Source: Odiellus spinosus
Taxonomy: Eukaryota > Arthropoda > Arachnida > Opiliones > Phalangiidae
DNA length: 64,000 nt
NCBI GenBank assembly: GCA_963920705.1
Contig: OY987233.1
Location: 14,309,459-14,373,458, forward strand
Direction: 5' to 3'
Positions within the stretch are counted from its first letter, which is position 1. The number at the start of each line of letters is the position of its first letter. The position numbers and the translations under genes are program-made. Below the pieces are notes generated by a model, which saw only the letters and a program-made list of their open reading frames with translations, was not told the DNA's origin and did not search any database. Positions 47,221-59,660 of this stretch are shown here, one piece after another.

Positions 47221-48884
47221 GAAATTTATAATCATATTTTTATTATGTGTGAATGAAAGTATGACTGATTTTTGAAACCAAAATATTAATTTTTAATTTA
47301 CCTAATCTAATTATTATTATTTTATTTTCTAGGTAAGTAAAAACCTGTTTGTCAAATCTTATCTCAAAAGTGTTCGCAACATCAAATTGGATCATTTTCT
47401 TGGATAATCATAGTATCGGTAGGCCATGTTATCATGGAAATTATTTCATTTTATTATCAAGTCTCACGAATTATTATAATTTGATAATTTACGCACCAAA
47501 ACTTGGCAAGTAATAATATTTCCCGCCATTAAACATAAAACCTCGTGCAAAAATTTCAATTTCGCGCCAAACTTTTGCAGCCCCTAAATCTACTATATTC
47601 AGAGAACACGCTAGCGTTCTGTTATGGGCTGACGATCAATTATAATACTTTTTCAATTTTCTTAAAAAATAAAAAAAATCGGACTTAAGCCAATAAAAAC
47701 GCTCCTTTTTGCCACGTGCTTCTAAAATTAAATTACTACTTGAATCCCATACGATATATTAAGAAAAATAAATTGGGGCTCTTTGAAAAGTTAACAGAAA
47801 AATTCGCCCCTCAAAAAAATTCCTTAAAATCGTCAGTTGAAACTCGAATTTAAATTGCTTAATTTGCTACTCAATTAATTGGCTCCAAATCTCGAAAATT
47901 TATCTTAAGGCAGGAAACCAATTTTCTTATAAAAGTATATATCGATTAGACAGGCGGAACTTTCAGCACGTGTAAAGATAGAGCTCTTAATATATAAAGA
48001 TATTTTAGGATAAGATAAAAAGAAACTTAACTTTACGCGTATTGAAATTTGAAAATGATTTAGAAATCATAGTCTATCCTATTTTTAAATTGCAGCAAGT
48101 AGAAAAGTGAAAATCCCCGTAATTCTAAAAAAAGCATAATATTTTAAAATTTATTGTGTTGCGTAATTTGGTTCTAAAAAAATATATAATAGTTTTAAAT
48201 AATTCAAAATATGATTTACAAAAGACATTTAAAATTAACATTAATTTTATTAATAATTAATATCAATATCTTCGTTTTTGTTTATTGAATTCTCCCCTTG
48301 AGATGAACCATCAATAATATTATCAAGATGAACAATCTCAAGTCTTTAAATCAAACCCGTATAGAAATCAAACTCGACGTAAAATCGTATTCGATGTGGG
48401 TTTACAGTGTGTATATCTTGAAACTGTATTGAAACCTAGCTTTGTATTGGCTGACAACTTGTTCTAGCAAGCTATATAATTGGGATTTTTTCTATTTTTT
48501 TTTTTCTGTTTTATATTATCGGAAACGTTTTTATTTCTTTTTTTGGGAATTTGGAATCGTAAATTTAGTCCCCTTAATTAGCTGGAATAAGCGTGAAATC
48601 ATGGTTCACTTCAGGCAGAGGGTTTGCCATATATAGAGTGGGTTATCCATATCTCATTCAGCTTCTGCTATTTGAATAATAAGAAATAATTACAATCTTT
48701 TTGGATTAATTAGGTCCAATTTAAATTTGCTTATTGTATGAAATTAAATATATGCCCGGTACTAGTGAATATTTCACTACGCTACTGGTTAACCATTATA
48801 ATTAATATAGTTAATTATATTTATTTTAATTTTTAATCATATGCATTACTTTTAAAATATTGTTTTTTGTAACTGGAGTCTTAA
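47221..48884. other. Non-coding region
   Basis: Contains TTTCCCGCC (about 47519), CTTTCAGCACGTGTAAAG (about 47959) and GAACTTTCAG-type motif copies. No gene; the frame 48442-48636 is not recognisable. Confidence 0.4.
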
Positions 48885-49345
48885 TGAACGACCCCGTTTT
48901 TAAACTAGTTTCAATAAACGACCCCTTTTTTAAACTAGTTTTAATAAACGACCCCGTTTTTAAGCTAACTGTAATAAACGGCCCCAATTTTAATAACTAG
49001 TCTCAATAAACATTCCCAATTTTAAAAACTAGCCCTAATAAAGGACCTCAATTTTAAAAACTAGCCTTAATATAGACCCCACTTTCAAAAACTAGCCCTA
49101 ATAAAGGACCCCCCAATTTTAAAATATAGTCTTAATAAACTACCCCAATATTAAAAACTAGCCTTAATAAACGTCTACAATTTGAAAAACCAGTCTTAAT
49201 AAACGAACGCCAATTTTAAAAACTAGCCCTAATAAACAACCCCAATTTTAAAAACTAGCCCCAGTAAGCGACCTCCGATTTTAAAAACTAACCCTAAATT
49301 TTAAAACTAACTTTTAATCACAATACCTAATTTAAACTAGCCTTG
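48885..49345 (+). repeat. Diverged tandem array, about 32-bp unit with AATTTTAAAAACTAGCC
   Basis: About 14 imperfect units with AATAAACGACCCC spacers; strongly diverged, old array. Confidence 0.8.
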
Positions 49346-50630
49346 CATTATCCCTTAAAAGCACGACCCCCAGAGATATTTTTTCGATATGCAAATTATA
49401 CCGAAGCCTTGTCTATGAAATCAAATACTTCGATTTTGTTAAAGTTAGAATCAATTTGAGAATTCAGCGCGTGCAAAGCTTAAATTCCCAAATATCTATA
49501 AGAAACCCTTCTGAAATCAAAGGTAGAACATAGTGCAAACTGCAACTGAAACTGAGAGCAGACAGAGTGTCGCCATTTTAATACCGTCTGACACCAAATC
49601 TAGCGAAAACTATGGGATTAAAAATAATTAACCCCTTTTTTTACTATAATCCTAAAAGAAACCTACATTGAAGCCCTAAATTATATAGAGTCCAATTCTC
49701 ACCATGAATTAATAACGTGTTCAAATCTAAGCCCCATTTATTTCTAAGTAAACAAAAATAGATTTAACTACTACCCTAGCTTTATTCCTGTAATCATTTC
49801 AAGGTACAATTATTATAGTTACTGTATTTAAATCGTCGTCCCTACTTTAACAACAATATCAATTTATATTTAATATAACTATACGATATAGTATAATATT
49901 TCAATTTAACTTCATAGTATAGTTTAAACTAGGGTTAGTTTTAAATTACACTAACGGATTTAAATTGTTACAAATTGGATAATATTCAATGGAATTAGTA
50001 TACTCAACCATTATCCTTACTTTCACAACGCTATCAATTTAAATATGATATAACTATACGATATTTTATAATTTATCAACTTAACTTTGTAGTATAATTA
50101 AAACGTTGGCTAGTTTTAAATAACGCTATCAGATCTAAGTTGATATGAAATGATTAAAATTTATAATTGGCTTAGTTTTTAAAATTTGAATACCTGACCG
50201 TTAAATTTTTAACAATTGTTAGTGTACTCAAAGGTACGATACCGTTTATGTCTGTATGGTTTTCAATGGGGTTAAAGTGTAGGCATAGCTTCCTATGTAC
50301 TGTATTATTAAAGTGAAGAAATTATTAGAGAAATCCTTAAAGTTGGTCTATAATAGATATTATGCAAAGTAGAACTTTTGTTTTATTTTGTGGACCATTT
50401 GGTTTTAAGCCTAACTGTGTTAATAATAAGTTAAGTGTCGAAGTAACTTAAATTTCCATGGATTTACATTATTTTTAAATGAAGGCTTTGGTTCAATCTT
50501 GGGTTGTAAGGTTAATTTGAATAGTTTATTTTAATATTTTTTAAATATATATCTCATGTAAATTGGTTATGGTATTACTACGGTATAATAGTATAGAACT
50601 CATTATGAGATGGGATAAATTTCCGTACGA
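49346..50630. repeat. Non-coding region with a two-copy diverged duplication
   Basis: About 49795-49980 and 50000-50180 share TAACTATACGATAT and CTAGTTTTAAAT-type segments. An AATTCAGCGCGTGCAAAGC motif copy lies near 49460. No gene recognised. Confidence 0.5.
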
Positions 50631-51030
50631 TAAATTACTATTTTTGGATAGAGATTCAGATAGAACTGAATGTGAGCTTCAATATGAGACAAATTAGATC
50701 AAAATCGGACAATAAATAACAAAGATACAAATTAAATCAAAAAATTATTAAAATTAATTTCTAATTAATTTCCAAATGACAAACTTATGTTAAATTAATC
50801 TTTTCGGATAGATATTCATAGAGCTGAATATGAGCTTCGATATGAAATAAATTACGTCAAAATCGAACCATTAATAACAATGATACAAATTAAATTAAAA
50901 AATTATTAAAATTAATTTTTAATTAACTCCTAAATGACAAACTTATGATAAATTAATCTTTTTGGATTACGAGCTACAAAACTAGACAAATTACGTCAAA
51001 ATCGGACCAAAATTAACAAAGTTACGAATT
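50631..51030 (+). repeat. Diverged tandem block, about 150-bp unit
   Basis: Three units (starting about 50636, 50800 and 50955) with ATTCAGATAGAACTGAATG, ATTACGTCAAAATCG and ATTAATTTCTAATTAA-type blocks. Related modules occur at 16.4-16.6 kb. Confidence 0.65.
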
Positions 51031-51543
51031 AAAAATTAACCCCTTGAATGAAAACCCTTAACAAAAAATTTCCATCATAAAACTAGTTTTATTTCAAAAT
51101 TTAGTTTCTTTCCAAGAATATAACTTATACATCTACCTCGTCAAGCTATTTTTATAGGTAACTTATTAAAACTAATTAAGAAACAAAACTCGTTGAAAAC
51201 CACTTTATATTTGACACATTATAGCTTGTAAATTGTAAAACAACGTTTATCAAAAGACATACCTATAACTCTATTGTTATGGCGAGTTTGTAACGCCATC
51301 TAGAATGGAGTTTACATCTAGCGTTCAGAAACACGTACCGAAGATACCACCACCGCAGAAAATACATAAAACGGTGGCCTACCAGTTACTTCGGTATGAT
51401 TCGCTGAACGAAATCCAAATTTCCATATTTTTTGGTTTACGAACTTCTGCCTCGCTTGGTTGACTTTGACTGATGAATCTTTTTGAGATTCTTTTTCTTT
51501 CTCTTGGCGTTTGCCATCTTAACACAAAAATTTCTCTCCCGTC

Positions 51544-52179
51544 TTAAAGGGCTAGTGACGGGTGTTTTTTTTTTCTCAATAAGTGATGTACAATTTTAAT
51601 TTTAAAATATAAATTATGTTTGAAATGAGGGTTTCACGGATTTTCATGAACTCCAAATGGAAATTGAGTAGCATTTTCGTAAAGATCGTTTAAAAACTAT
51701 TAAAAATAAATATACAAAAGTCATAGAAACGAAATAACCGCGACAGTAAAAATACATATTTTATAAAAACCATTTTCGAAATATTTAAAATAAAAATTCC
51801 ATGCGGTTCTACATCATCACTATGGTCACGTGATTTCGCTTTTGTAGAGCCTACAGTTGATTCTCACGCGTTCTGGCACAAGTGATAAGGTCGCTTTCGC
51901 GCGATCTTTTTCGTAAAAGTACTTTATCCAGATCAAGTCAACTACCTTTCGTAAATAACGTTCCAGAAATAAACTACGTCATATATCGGGAAAAAATTAA
52001 CTATATATTTTTTTAATTTTAATTTTTAAATTTCTTTCGAACGCATCAGCCCAGAGGTATAAAATTTTGATCATGGCGTTTTAGTAGTGTGATATGACTA
52101 AAAATATAATTCATATGAATTCTAGTAATGAAATAATTTAAATATAAAAAATAAAGTTTTGCAGTCACTAACCCTTTAA
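51544..52179 (+). mobile_element. R1-family element, 636-bp TTAA-flanked copy
   Basis: Left end TTAAAGGGCTAGTGACGGG and right end GCAGTCACTAACCCTTTAA are inverted repeats, each including TTAA. The interior carries the complete R1 core. Ends differ from the 43.6-kb copy (AGGGNTAGTGAC versus AGTGANNCTGTCA), suggesting two subfamilies sharing a core. Confidence 0.8.
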
Positions 52180-52264
52180 ATCTGACCAGAAAATTATAAA
52201 AAAAAAGCTTTCTATTATATGTCGGCAAAGTAGTAGAGAAAAAAACATTCCAAAAAAATGCTAT

Positions 52265-52463
52265 TCTTCTAATTTTTTTTTTTTTTTTTTTTATTCAAAC
52301 TGGTTGGTTTTCCTGGCTTCTTTGCTAACAAGGCTTTCCTTTTTTTAACAACTTTACAAGCACGCTGATTTGAGGTTTTTACGGTTGTTACTTTGGTTTT
52401 AAAGCGGTTTTCCACGAAAGGAAAATCATTTTTTTTTTTAATTTGATATTGTGTTTTCATCAA
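52265..52463 (-). pseudogene. Possible retroposed fragment with poly(A) tail
   Basis: On the minus strand a lysine-rich 64-codon frame (52463-52269, with RACKVVKKRKALLAKKPGKP) ends in AATAAA running into an A-tract of about 20. A basic tail followed by a signal and an A-run resembles the end of a reverse-transcribed mRNA. I cannot name the parent protein, and A-rich DNA gives Lys-rich frames by chance. Confidence 0.25.
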
Positions 52464-52607
52464 TTTAATTGTGGTAGCATTGTTTTTTAATTGATGTAAA
52501 ATTAGTTGAAATTATTGAGATAATTTATTCTAAGCGCGCCACTACGGGTATTTAACTCGTATTAGGCCTAACTCTGCTGTCAATAATAAAATGAATGATG
52601 CCTTGTT

Positions 52608-52855
52608 GACTTACTGGATTAAGACCCCGCGAAAGTGACTTTAATCACTTATGCCAGAACGTGCGAGAATCAACTGTAGATTCTACAATAGCTAAATCAC
52701 ACGACTATAATGATGACGTAGCATTACTGGGAATATTTATTTTTAAAATTTCAAAAATGGCGATTATAAAATATGTATTTTTACTGTCAGTGTAATTTGG
52801 TTTTATGACAAATGTATATATATTTTGAATCGTTTTTCAACAATTTTTTCTACTA
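52608..52855 (-). mobile_element. R1 dispersed repeat, copy 8
   Basis: Minus-orientation copy: GAATCAACTGTAGATTCTAC, GATGACGTAGCATTAC, TATTTTTACTGTCAGTGTAA, TTTTGAATCGTTTTTCAAC. It is head-to-head with the 51.5-kb copy. Confidence 0.8.
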
Positions 52856-53716
52856 AAAAACAAGTTTGATTCGCACTTCTTAAAGTTCATTTATATATTT
52901 TTGTTTTTACAAAAGTAAGATCAAACTAGTACGTTGAAGGTTAAAAGTAAATATTTAAAGACCTAGGATTAATTCTGCCTGCCACCCTGGAAACAAACTC
53001 GCCCTCCATGCTTTGAACTCTTGCTGAACTCAAGAGTCCAGTTTTGTTAGTGCAAAGAGTTCAAACATTTTGTACACCTGAGTTCTCAAGTATCTAGTAA
53101 TGTTATTCAAGTTCAGTGACGCAATTTTAAGATTGCGGAATCAAAAAATCATAAAAATATATTAAATGAAGTGAATCTAACGAATGAATTCATTGCATTT
53201 GGAAAAATGTATGTCATCACAATAGTATTTTCATATGCCCAGTATATTATTGCTGAATAGGACAGATGCCTAAAATCCACGTTAATATAAACTATATCTA
53301 TATAGCTTCAAAAACTAAATCCAGCTGCTAAACGTCATTCAATGAAGTCCCTCTACTGCAATACAATAAAAAAAAAAATACAATCCTATGTGGAGAGTTA
53401 TAGTGGCTATGTATGGGTCTTTTGATGCGAATTTTCAGGGGCATATTCCCCCCTTAAAATACGGATCAAATCTCTTTAAAAGGGCACTTTATGACGGTAA
53501 TGGGTTAGTTAGGAACTATTCAAAAACCAACCTAGCACCCCCGATTCGAATCAGTCGATGAAAGGAGATGCCTCAAAGAATCAGGTTTTATACATTATCC
53601 ATAAATAGTTTATCAAAAATATTTATGAATGGTATTTTTGATGTATATTGAGAGTTTGTGATCAAAGGGTGGTTTATAAAAAAAAAATAACATTTGATAT
53701 TTATTTTTTAATTTCT
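52856..53716. other. Non-coding region
   Basis: Includes GAACTC/GAGTTC-rich text at 53010-53100 related to 44.6 kb. No gene recognised. Confidence 0.4.
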
Positions 53717-54165
53717 AGTTCTGCGCCTGAATTAAGTATAATTCATATATTTCTGCGCCTGAATTAAATATAATTCATATATTTCTGCGCCTGAATTAAA
53801 TATAATTCATATATTTCTGTACCTGAATTAAATATAATTTTTATATTTCTGCGCCTGAATTAAATATAATTTATATATTTCTGCGCCTGAATTAAGTATA
53901 ATTTATATATTTCTGCGCCTGAATTAAATATAATTTATATATTTCTGCGCCTGAATTAAATATAATTTATATATTTCTGCGCCTGAATTAAATATAATTT
54001 ATATATTTCTGCGCCTGAAATAAATATAATTTATATATTTCTGCGCCTGAATTAAATTAAATTTATATATTTCTGCGCCTGAATTAAATATAATTTGTAT
54101 TTCTGCACCTGAATTAAATATAATTTATATTTCTGAGCCTGAATTAAATATAATTTATATTTCTG
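53717..54165 (+). repeat. Tandem array, 32-bp unit with TTTCTGCGCCTGAATTAAAT
   Basis: About 14 copies; the last few are shortened to 28 bp. The GCGCCTG part is conserved while the AT tail varies. Confidence 0.9.
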
Positions 54166-55498
54166 CTCGTGATAATTCTAATCAAATCTAGATAAGGCAC
54201 CTATTCACGTTCGTAAATAATATCTGTTAAAATGAAATAAACATAACTTTAATCATCACATGATAATTTTTAAATTAAATTAATTCAATCAGATAAATAA
54301 TCGGCTAAAATACAGCGCGTAAATTTTAATACACAGTAGTACATAAAATTACAAAGCACGTGATTTTCGAAATCATGTCCGTGTAGGTAAAACTATGACT
54401 ACTTGAAATTCAGACTTCATCCAAATTTCTCTTAGCAATGGATAAATAGGGATCAACACATCATAGTCTAAACTATATTGAAAGGTTGGAAACCTTAAGG
54501 GGGCTAAACGTGGGGATGAACCCCAAGAAGGAACTCCTTCATTTTAGAAGTCCTGTCAATCCTTTGAAACCTATAAAGACCCCATGAGGTCCTCTGCGAC
54601 GTTCTAGCATGCGACTGACTGAGCAGTGAACACTACAAAGCTGTTTAACCCCCCTCAGTACAACAATACAATTACTATAAGGCACGTATTCTATCTACAT
54701 ACAAGTAAACATGGTATTTCCGGTTTGAAACTGCCCTTTTATCCAAAGTAGAGGTTTATTAAGAAAGACCATAGCCAAAAGCCTCATGTCGAAGGGAAGA
54801 TGACACGCATATTAAAATCATTTTCGTTTTTTATATCAAAACAACCAAGCTACCCTAGAAATCAATACAGCCACTTTTCTATCACCTATGGCGGCACGAT
54901 GACACCCAATGACGATGGTTATGGACTAATTAGGACTCTGAGAACTATTATGTCATTAGATCAAAGTTTTTCAAGGTTAATTTCACCATCAACTTACTAG
55001 GATATAACACTTCACTGAGATTTTCATATCTCTTGATTTTATGAAAAAAAGTAGCTTTAATTTTAAAATTTATTTCAAACTCCCTTTAATACTAAGCGTA
55101 GCTAAAAACTTGTGTATCGTATGGGAACTTTATGGTAGTACTTCTTGAAGGGGTTTCTTTTCTCGGGTTGGGATCTGTTTTGTAACTGGAGATTTTGTGG
55201 GTGAATTTGAATGCCGGGCTTAAAATGTCCATTGTATATATATTTAATAATAGCGGCTAAGGCTCTAGCGTGGTTCTAGGTATTTTATTTTTTTGAGAAG
55301 CCATATATTCTTACTCGGGGTTGGGCCCCAAAACCTGCTGGGCCAAAACGAAAAGGGAAGTACCGGAGGCCGGACTAGGTGGTGCTTGTTCAAATCAAAC
55401 GTTTAGGTTCACAAATAAGTCCAGAAAAAGTAGTTCAGAGCTTATTTTGACTTTTACTAAAATTTAATTTCTTTTTAGACAATTTTTTTTCTTTACGT
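54166..55498. other. Non-coding region
   Basis: Unique DNA with no recognised gene; the 66-aa frame at 54800-55000 is not protein-like. Confidence 0.4.
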
Positions 55499-55785
55499 TA
55501 AAGTAAGGCTGTCGTGAACTATAAATAGAAATTGAGCTGTATTTTTGGAAAGATCGTTAAAAAACGATTCAAAATATATATACATGTGTCATAGGAAAAA
55601 ATTACAGCAATAGTAAAAATACATATTTTATAATCGCTATTTTCGAAATTTTTAAAATAAAATTTTTCCGAAATTCTACATCATCGCGCTACGATTGCCT
55701 GAATTTTGTGGATCCTACAGTTGATTCTCGGGCGACATGGCACCAGTGATATTGTCGCTTTCGCGCTTCTTGTAACGTTAGTTTG
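55499..55785 (+). mobile_element. R1 dispersed repeat, copy 9
   Basis: Starts TTAAAGTAAGGCTGTCGTG and follows R1 to TCGCTTTCGCGCTTCTTG, with truncated 3' part and more divergence (GATTGCCTGAATTTTGTGG). Confidence 0.8.
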
Positions 55786-57975
55786 CAAATTAGATTATAC
55801 TGAGTAGAATTAATAGAATATAGTTAAATCATATGGTTTAAAAGGAATTCACATCAAGAAATCCACAATAGTTGACGTTTGCAAATATAGCAAAAGATTT
55901 TATGAATGGAATGAAAATTTGTAAATATATTTAAGCCACCATGTCCATTTACTACGCATGTGGTCATCAGCAAACGTAGACACTCAGGGGGTCCCTTTTA
56001 TCATAGCGTGAACTGGAAAAAGCGAATGGAAAAAACCTTTTCACGGTCAGTTTAGAAATTTACTCTCCGGAAACCTCCATCTCGCCCTTTCATATATTTT
56101 ATACAAACCGCAACAACCTTATTTCAATTTTCCCTTGAGAAAATAAAGCTATAGACCTATTCAATCATAGTCCGAATATCAACGTTTCATCACGCTCTGT
56201 CAAAAAAAATTCAGTTTGTTAGATTTAATTGGCGTTTTTATATAGTTTTGGTTACACGTGACGTCCTATTCTTTTTAATTAAGAAGCCTTTTTGCCTTGA
56301 TAGGGACCACAAGTCTTAGAAAGGATGTTTTCCTTCACTAAAATAAAGGTTATTACCTGTAGATAATTAAGCCTAAGGCTAATCGCGTTTAAAGTCTAGC
56401 GTTAGTGACCGACTGCGTTAGTGACAGACATTATTAAAACTAAAAGCTTATATAACTTATAACTCTTGTTAAACATTGCAAAAAAGGTTATATCCTCTAA
56501 AGCATTAATCATAAAGCTAGTCGCGTTTAAAGTCTAGCGTTAGTGACCGACTGCGTTAGTGACAGACATTTTTATAGAGGATTTTATATTTTAAAATCAT
56601 ATTTATTTTTGTCGCGCGTGTTCTAAATTGTACCCTTTTTCGCGCCTTATTTTGGCGCGCTTTTCATTGAACCGAATATATATAAAGAAGTAAGAAAAGA
56701 AGTTGAAGTTGAGCTCTTAATGAGACATTTCGACGTCGTAAATCAAAAGGAATAAATATTCTATAACTAAGTTTCAATCTTGAAATGAGGCAAATATACG
56801 TATTAGAAACGTAAATCTAATGAGATATATAATGCTTTTTAAGATCGCGATACATTTCGGATGAAAAGAGTTGCGGGATGTCTCGGTGTAACGTATTGTA
56901 ACCGCGCATATATAGAAATGTCATTTTGATATAAGATTAAAATCCGTTTCAGTTTGCAGCGCTTACGAAACTAGAACCCTATCTAATCTCTATCTAATTA
57001 TAATAACCTTGCGGTACAACATTGCACGCGATGTAAAGTTACATTGATTCATACATACCTCGTGATTTTTGCACGCGCGCTCGAGTTTTTCTTGTTGAGT
57101 TTATAGCATGTGCATAGTTAGAACCCCTTTTAATCTCTATCATATAAGCATAGAGTAAATGGAGTTCATTCATTAAACGCGCTGCAAACTGAAATAAATT
57201 CTTACAATAAATCCGAGTAAAACTCAACTCTTTTATTAACGTATACAGTTCTGGGTTTGCAGTACGTATGAAGGTAGTTTCCCCCTCTATTCCTAAGAAA
57301 CAAATTAGCAGAAATTAAATGGGAGATTGGTTTGCCCGCGCTGTCAACTTAAATTTCAATAATTTCTATTTATTTCATTTTAATTCGTCAGCACGTTGGA
57401 AACTAACATTATGCTTTATTTATCTTAAAGATGCCTTGAAGATTAAAGGTAGCTCAGCTTTGTACGTACTGTCAATTGAATTTGAAATAAAATATAATAA
57501 TTCTTAGCTTCTTATTATGACTTGAAAGCCGTTGTGAAATTTCTAAATCTTTCTTCTTTTATTATGAGAGGAGTTGTGCTTAATTTAAATGTCTTGTTTA
57601 AGGGAGTTTTGGTGGCTGTTTTTAGTCTTTCGCGGATGTCAGGGGGGTTCGAGTGTTTTATTGTTTTATGACAGGAAACTTAAAGGGGTTCAAAATCCCC
57701 CACTACTAATAATTCAAAGCCAAACCTCATGGGGCAATTTAGGAAACTAGAGACTTGAAAAGGGGGTTATTTTATGGGATGGCAACTTGGCAAGCCTCAT
57801 TAAGAAATTTGCTTCCTTAAGTTCAATACTTATACGTTTCAAGGGAAAATTTCTGAAAAGGGAGGATGAAATGTTATTTTTTTATATGTATGTATTACAA
57901 GACTGGAAATTTAAATCATACGATTTTAATATACGCTATAAATTAATTTCACATAATTGTGCAACATTTCAAATA
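55786..57975. other. Non-coding region with direct duplication and motif copies
   Basis: A stretch of about 52 bp with TTTAAAGTCTAGCGTTAGTG and CTGCGTTAGTGACAGACATT occurs at 56385-56432 and again at 56522-56569. From 56950 to 57480 the GCGCTG-type motif repeats about seven times in alternating orientation (for example GTTTGCAGCGCTTACG, AAACGCGCTGCAAACTG, CTTTGTACGTACTGTCAA). No gene recognised. Confidence 0.55.
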
Positions 57976-58207
57976 AGACCACGTGAAAGAGACCATATTT
58001 CACTCGTGTCAGAACGTGTAAGAATCAACTGTAGGCTCTACAATAACCACGCGATCATAGTGATGACGTATTTTGCGGGGAATTTTAAAAATTTCGAAAA
58101 TTGCGATTATAAAATATGTATTTTTACTGCATATGCATATATATTTTGGATCGTTTTTCAACTATCTCTTCAAAAATACTACTCACTTTTCATTTGGTGT
58201 TCATGAC
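57976..58207 (-). mobile_element. R1 dispersed repeat, copy 10
   Basis: Minus-orientation copy: AGAATCAACTGTAGGCTCTA, ATCATAGTGATGACGTATTT, ATTATAAAATATGTATTTTT, TTGGATCGTTTTTCAAC. A 139-codon frame ends in it and is an artefact. Confidence 0.8.
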
Positions 58208-59369
58208 AAATCTGTGATAGCCACATTTTAAATACCATGTCGTTTTCTCTGTGTTAGTTTTTAGTTCTAATATTTGTTGCGCAACAAGTATTTGTATAAA
58301 TATATATTTCAACCCGTTACTTAGTAACAAGGTGGCAAGTTTAACCCCTAAATCCTACCAGTGTATAAGCCTTTTTTCATCCAATTATCCTTCAGTTTGA
58401 AAAACGATAAAAATTGACTTTGAAATCTCTGTTTTCAGCCGCCAAATTCTTTCGCGAATAGAAAATGACCAAAAATTCCCTTCAACCGATAGCAGGACCA
58501 TTTTTTATCCGCTATAACTGTAACCCCCTCCTTTATAAGAAAGGTAGCGAGAAAAGGAACCAGCAGAAGCTCAAATTGGCCATTAGCGCCCTGAAATAGG
58601 CTTTTTACCATCCTCGAAGTAAAAACCTTTTGAAAGAATTTGACTCTTTTTTGGAAGGGCTTTGTTCCTTTGTTATTTGAGCTTTTTACTACTTCCAAGA
58701 GAGATTGCAGTCTCAGAAGGATCTAAATTTGCACTGGAAAAACCATTTTTCTATGGGGATTGAATTACTTTTAAGATTGTAATTTGAAGAAACTAGTACC
58801 AGATATTTTTTAAGCGATTTTAAACGGTACAGTACCATGATCTTTATATTTAGGTGTGGTACTGTACCGATTTTATATTTTGAATCTTTTTGGGGGGTCC
58901 TATTCCGTCCTATAGAGTTATTTTAGCTTCTAAAGCCTTCTTTTTTAGTGCGTGATTGATTTTTCTCAGGATATCAGTCAGTAAATGTATTATGGTATCA
59001 CCTGGAATTTATTTTCTTCTTTGTGTAGTTCTTTTAACTTCTTTTATCTGAAATTTCGTCTTTTCGTGGTCGCTGCTAAAAGCTATTGAAATTGTTGTTA
59101 GGATGCGATACAGTCATGATAAAGTCACGTGATACCCGAGAAGCCGATAAAATGTTTCTTTTATTCTTGGGTTTTTGAGTTCAATGGGAGAATGAAGAGG
59201 ATTGTGAATGAAATAATTTAAATTTTAGTTCTTGGTTAGTCTTACCAGGATTAAGGTTCCAGACGTATGTGCAGCCACAATTTCTCATTTGAAATGAAAT
59301 ATATTAATATATTATTAATCGAGGTACTGAATATTCCACGTAATTGGCGTAGCTTTAACTGTAATAAAT
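58208..59369. other. Non-coding region
   Basis: Contains an 87-codon minus frame (58435-58698) with a hydrophobic centre and no recognised family; upstream and downstream show no splice-linked coding. GGTACAGTACCATG / GTGTGGTACTGTACCG near 58826 and 58855 form a short inverted pair. Confidence 0.4.
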
Positions 59370-59660
59370 ACATTCCAAAAAACATTTTCGAGAATATTTT
59401 CTAAATTTGTAGACACGTTTTTGGTGTTCAAATAAATTTCTAAAGTTTGGTGAAATTTGAAAAAAAGGAAATTTAAATTCGGGCCAATCATATTCGGACA
59501 TTACAAGCGCCATTGAAGGCTGAAATAATATGATTGGTCCGATTTTATATTTACTAAAATTCAAATTTTACCAAACTTTGGAAATTAATTTAAACACCAA
59601 AACGTGTCTAAAAATTCCGAAAAAAATCTCGAATATACTTTGTGGCATGCTGATTCCGAA
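59370..59660. mobile_element. F2 foldback repeat
   Basis: Arms of about 120 bp: AAATTTCTAAAGTTTGGTG...GGGCCAATCATATTCGG at the left and ATATGATTGGTCCG...ACCAAACTTTGGAAATT at the right, around a short spacer. The outer parts pair GACACGTTTTTGGTG with CACCAAAACGTGTC. Confidence 0.75.

Noticed and set aside
57787..58206. 139-aa frame
   Set aside because: The second half is R1 repeat sequence; the first half has no recognisable features.
58435..58698. 87-aa minus-strand frame as a small gene
   Set aside because: It has no recognised family, promoter or splice partner. It cannot be excluded but there is not enough to call a gene.
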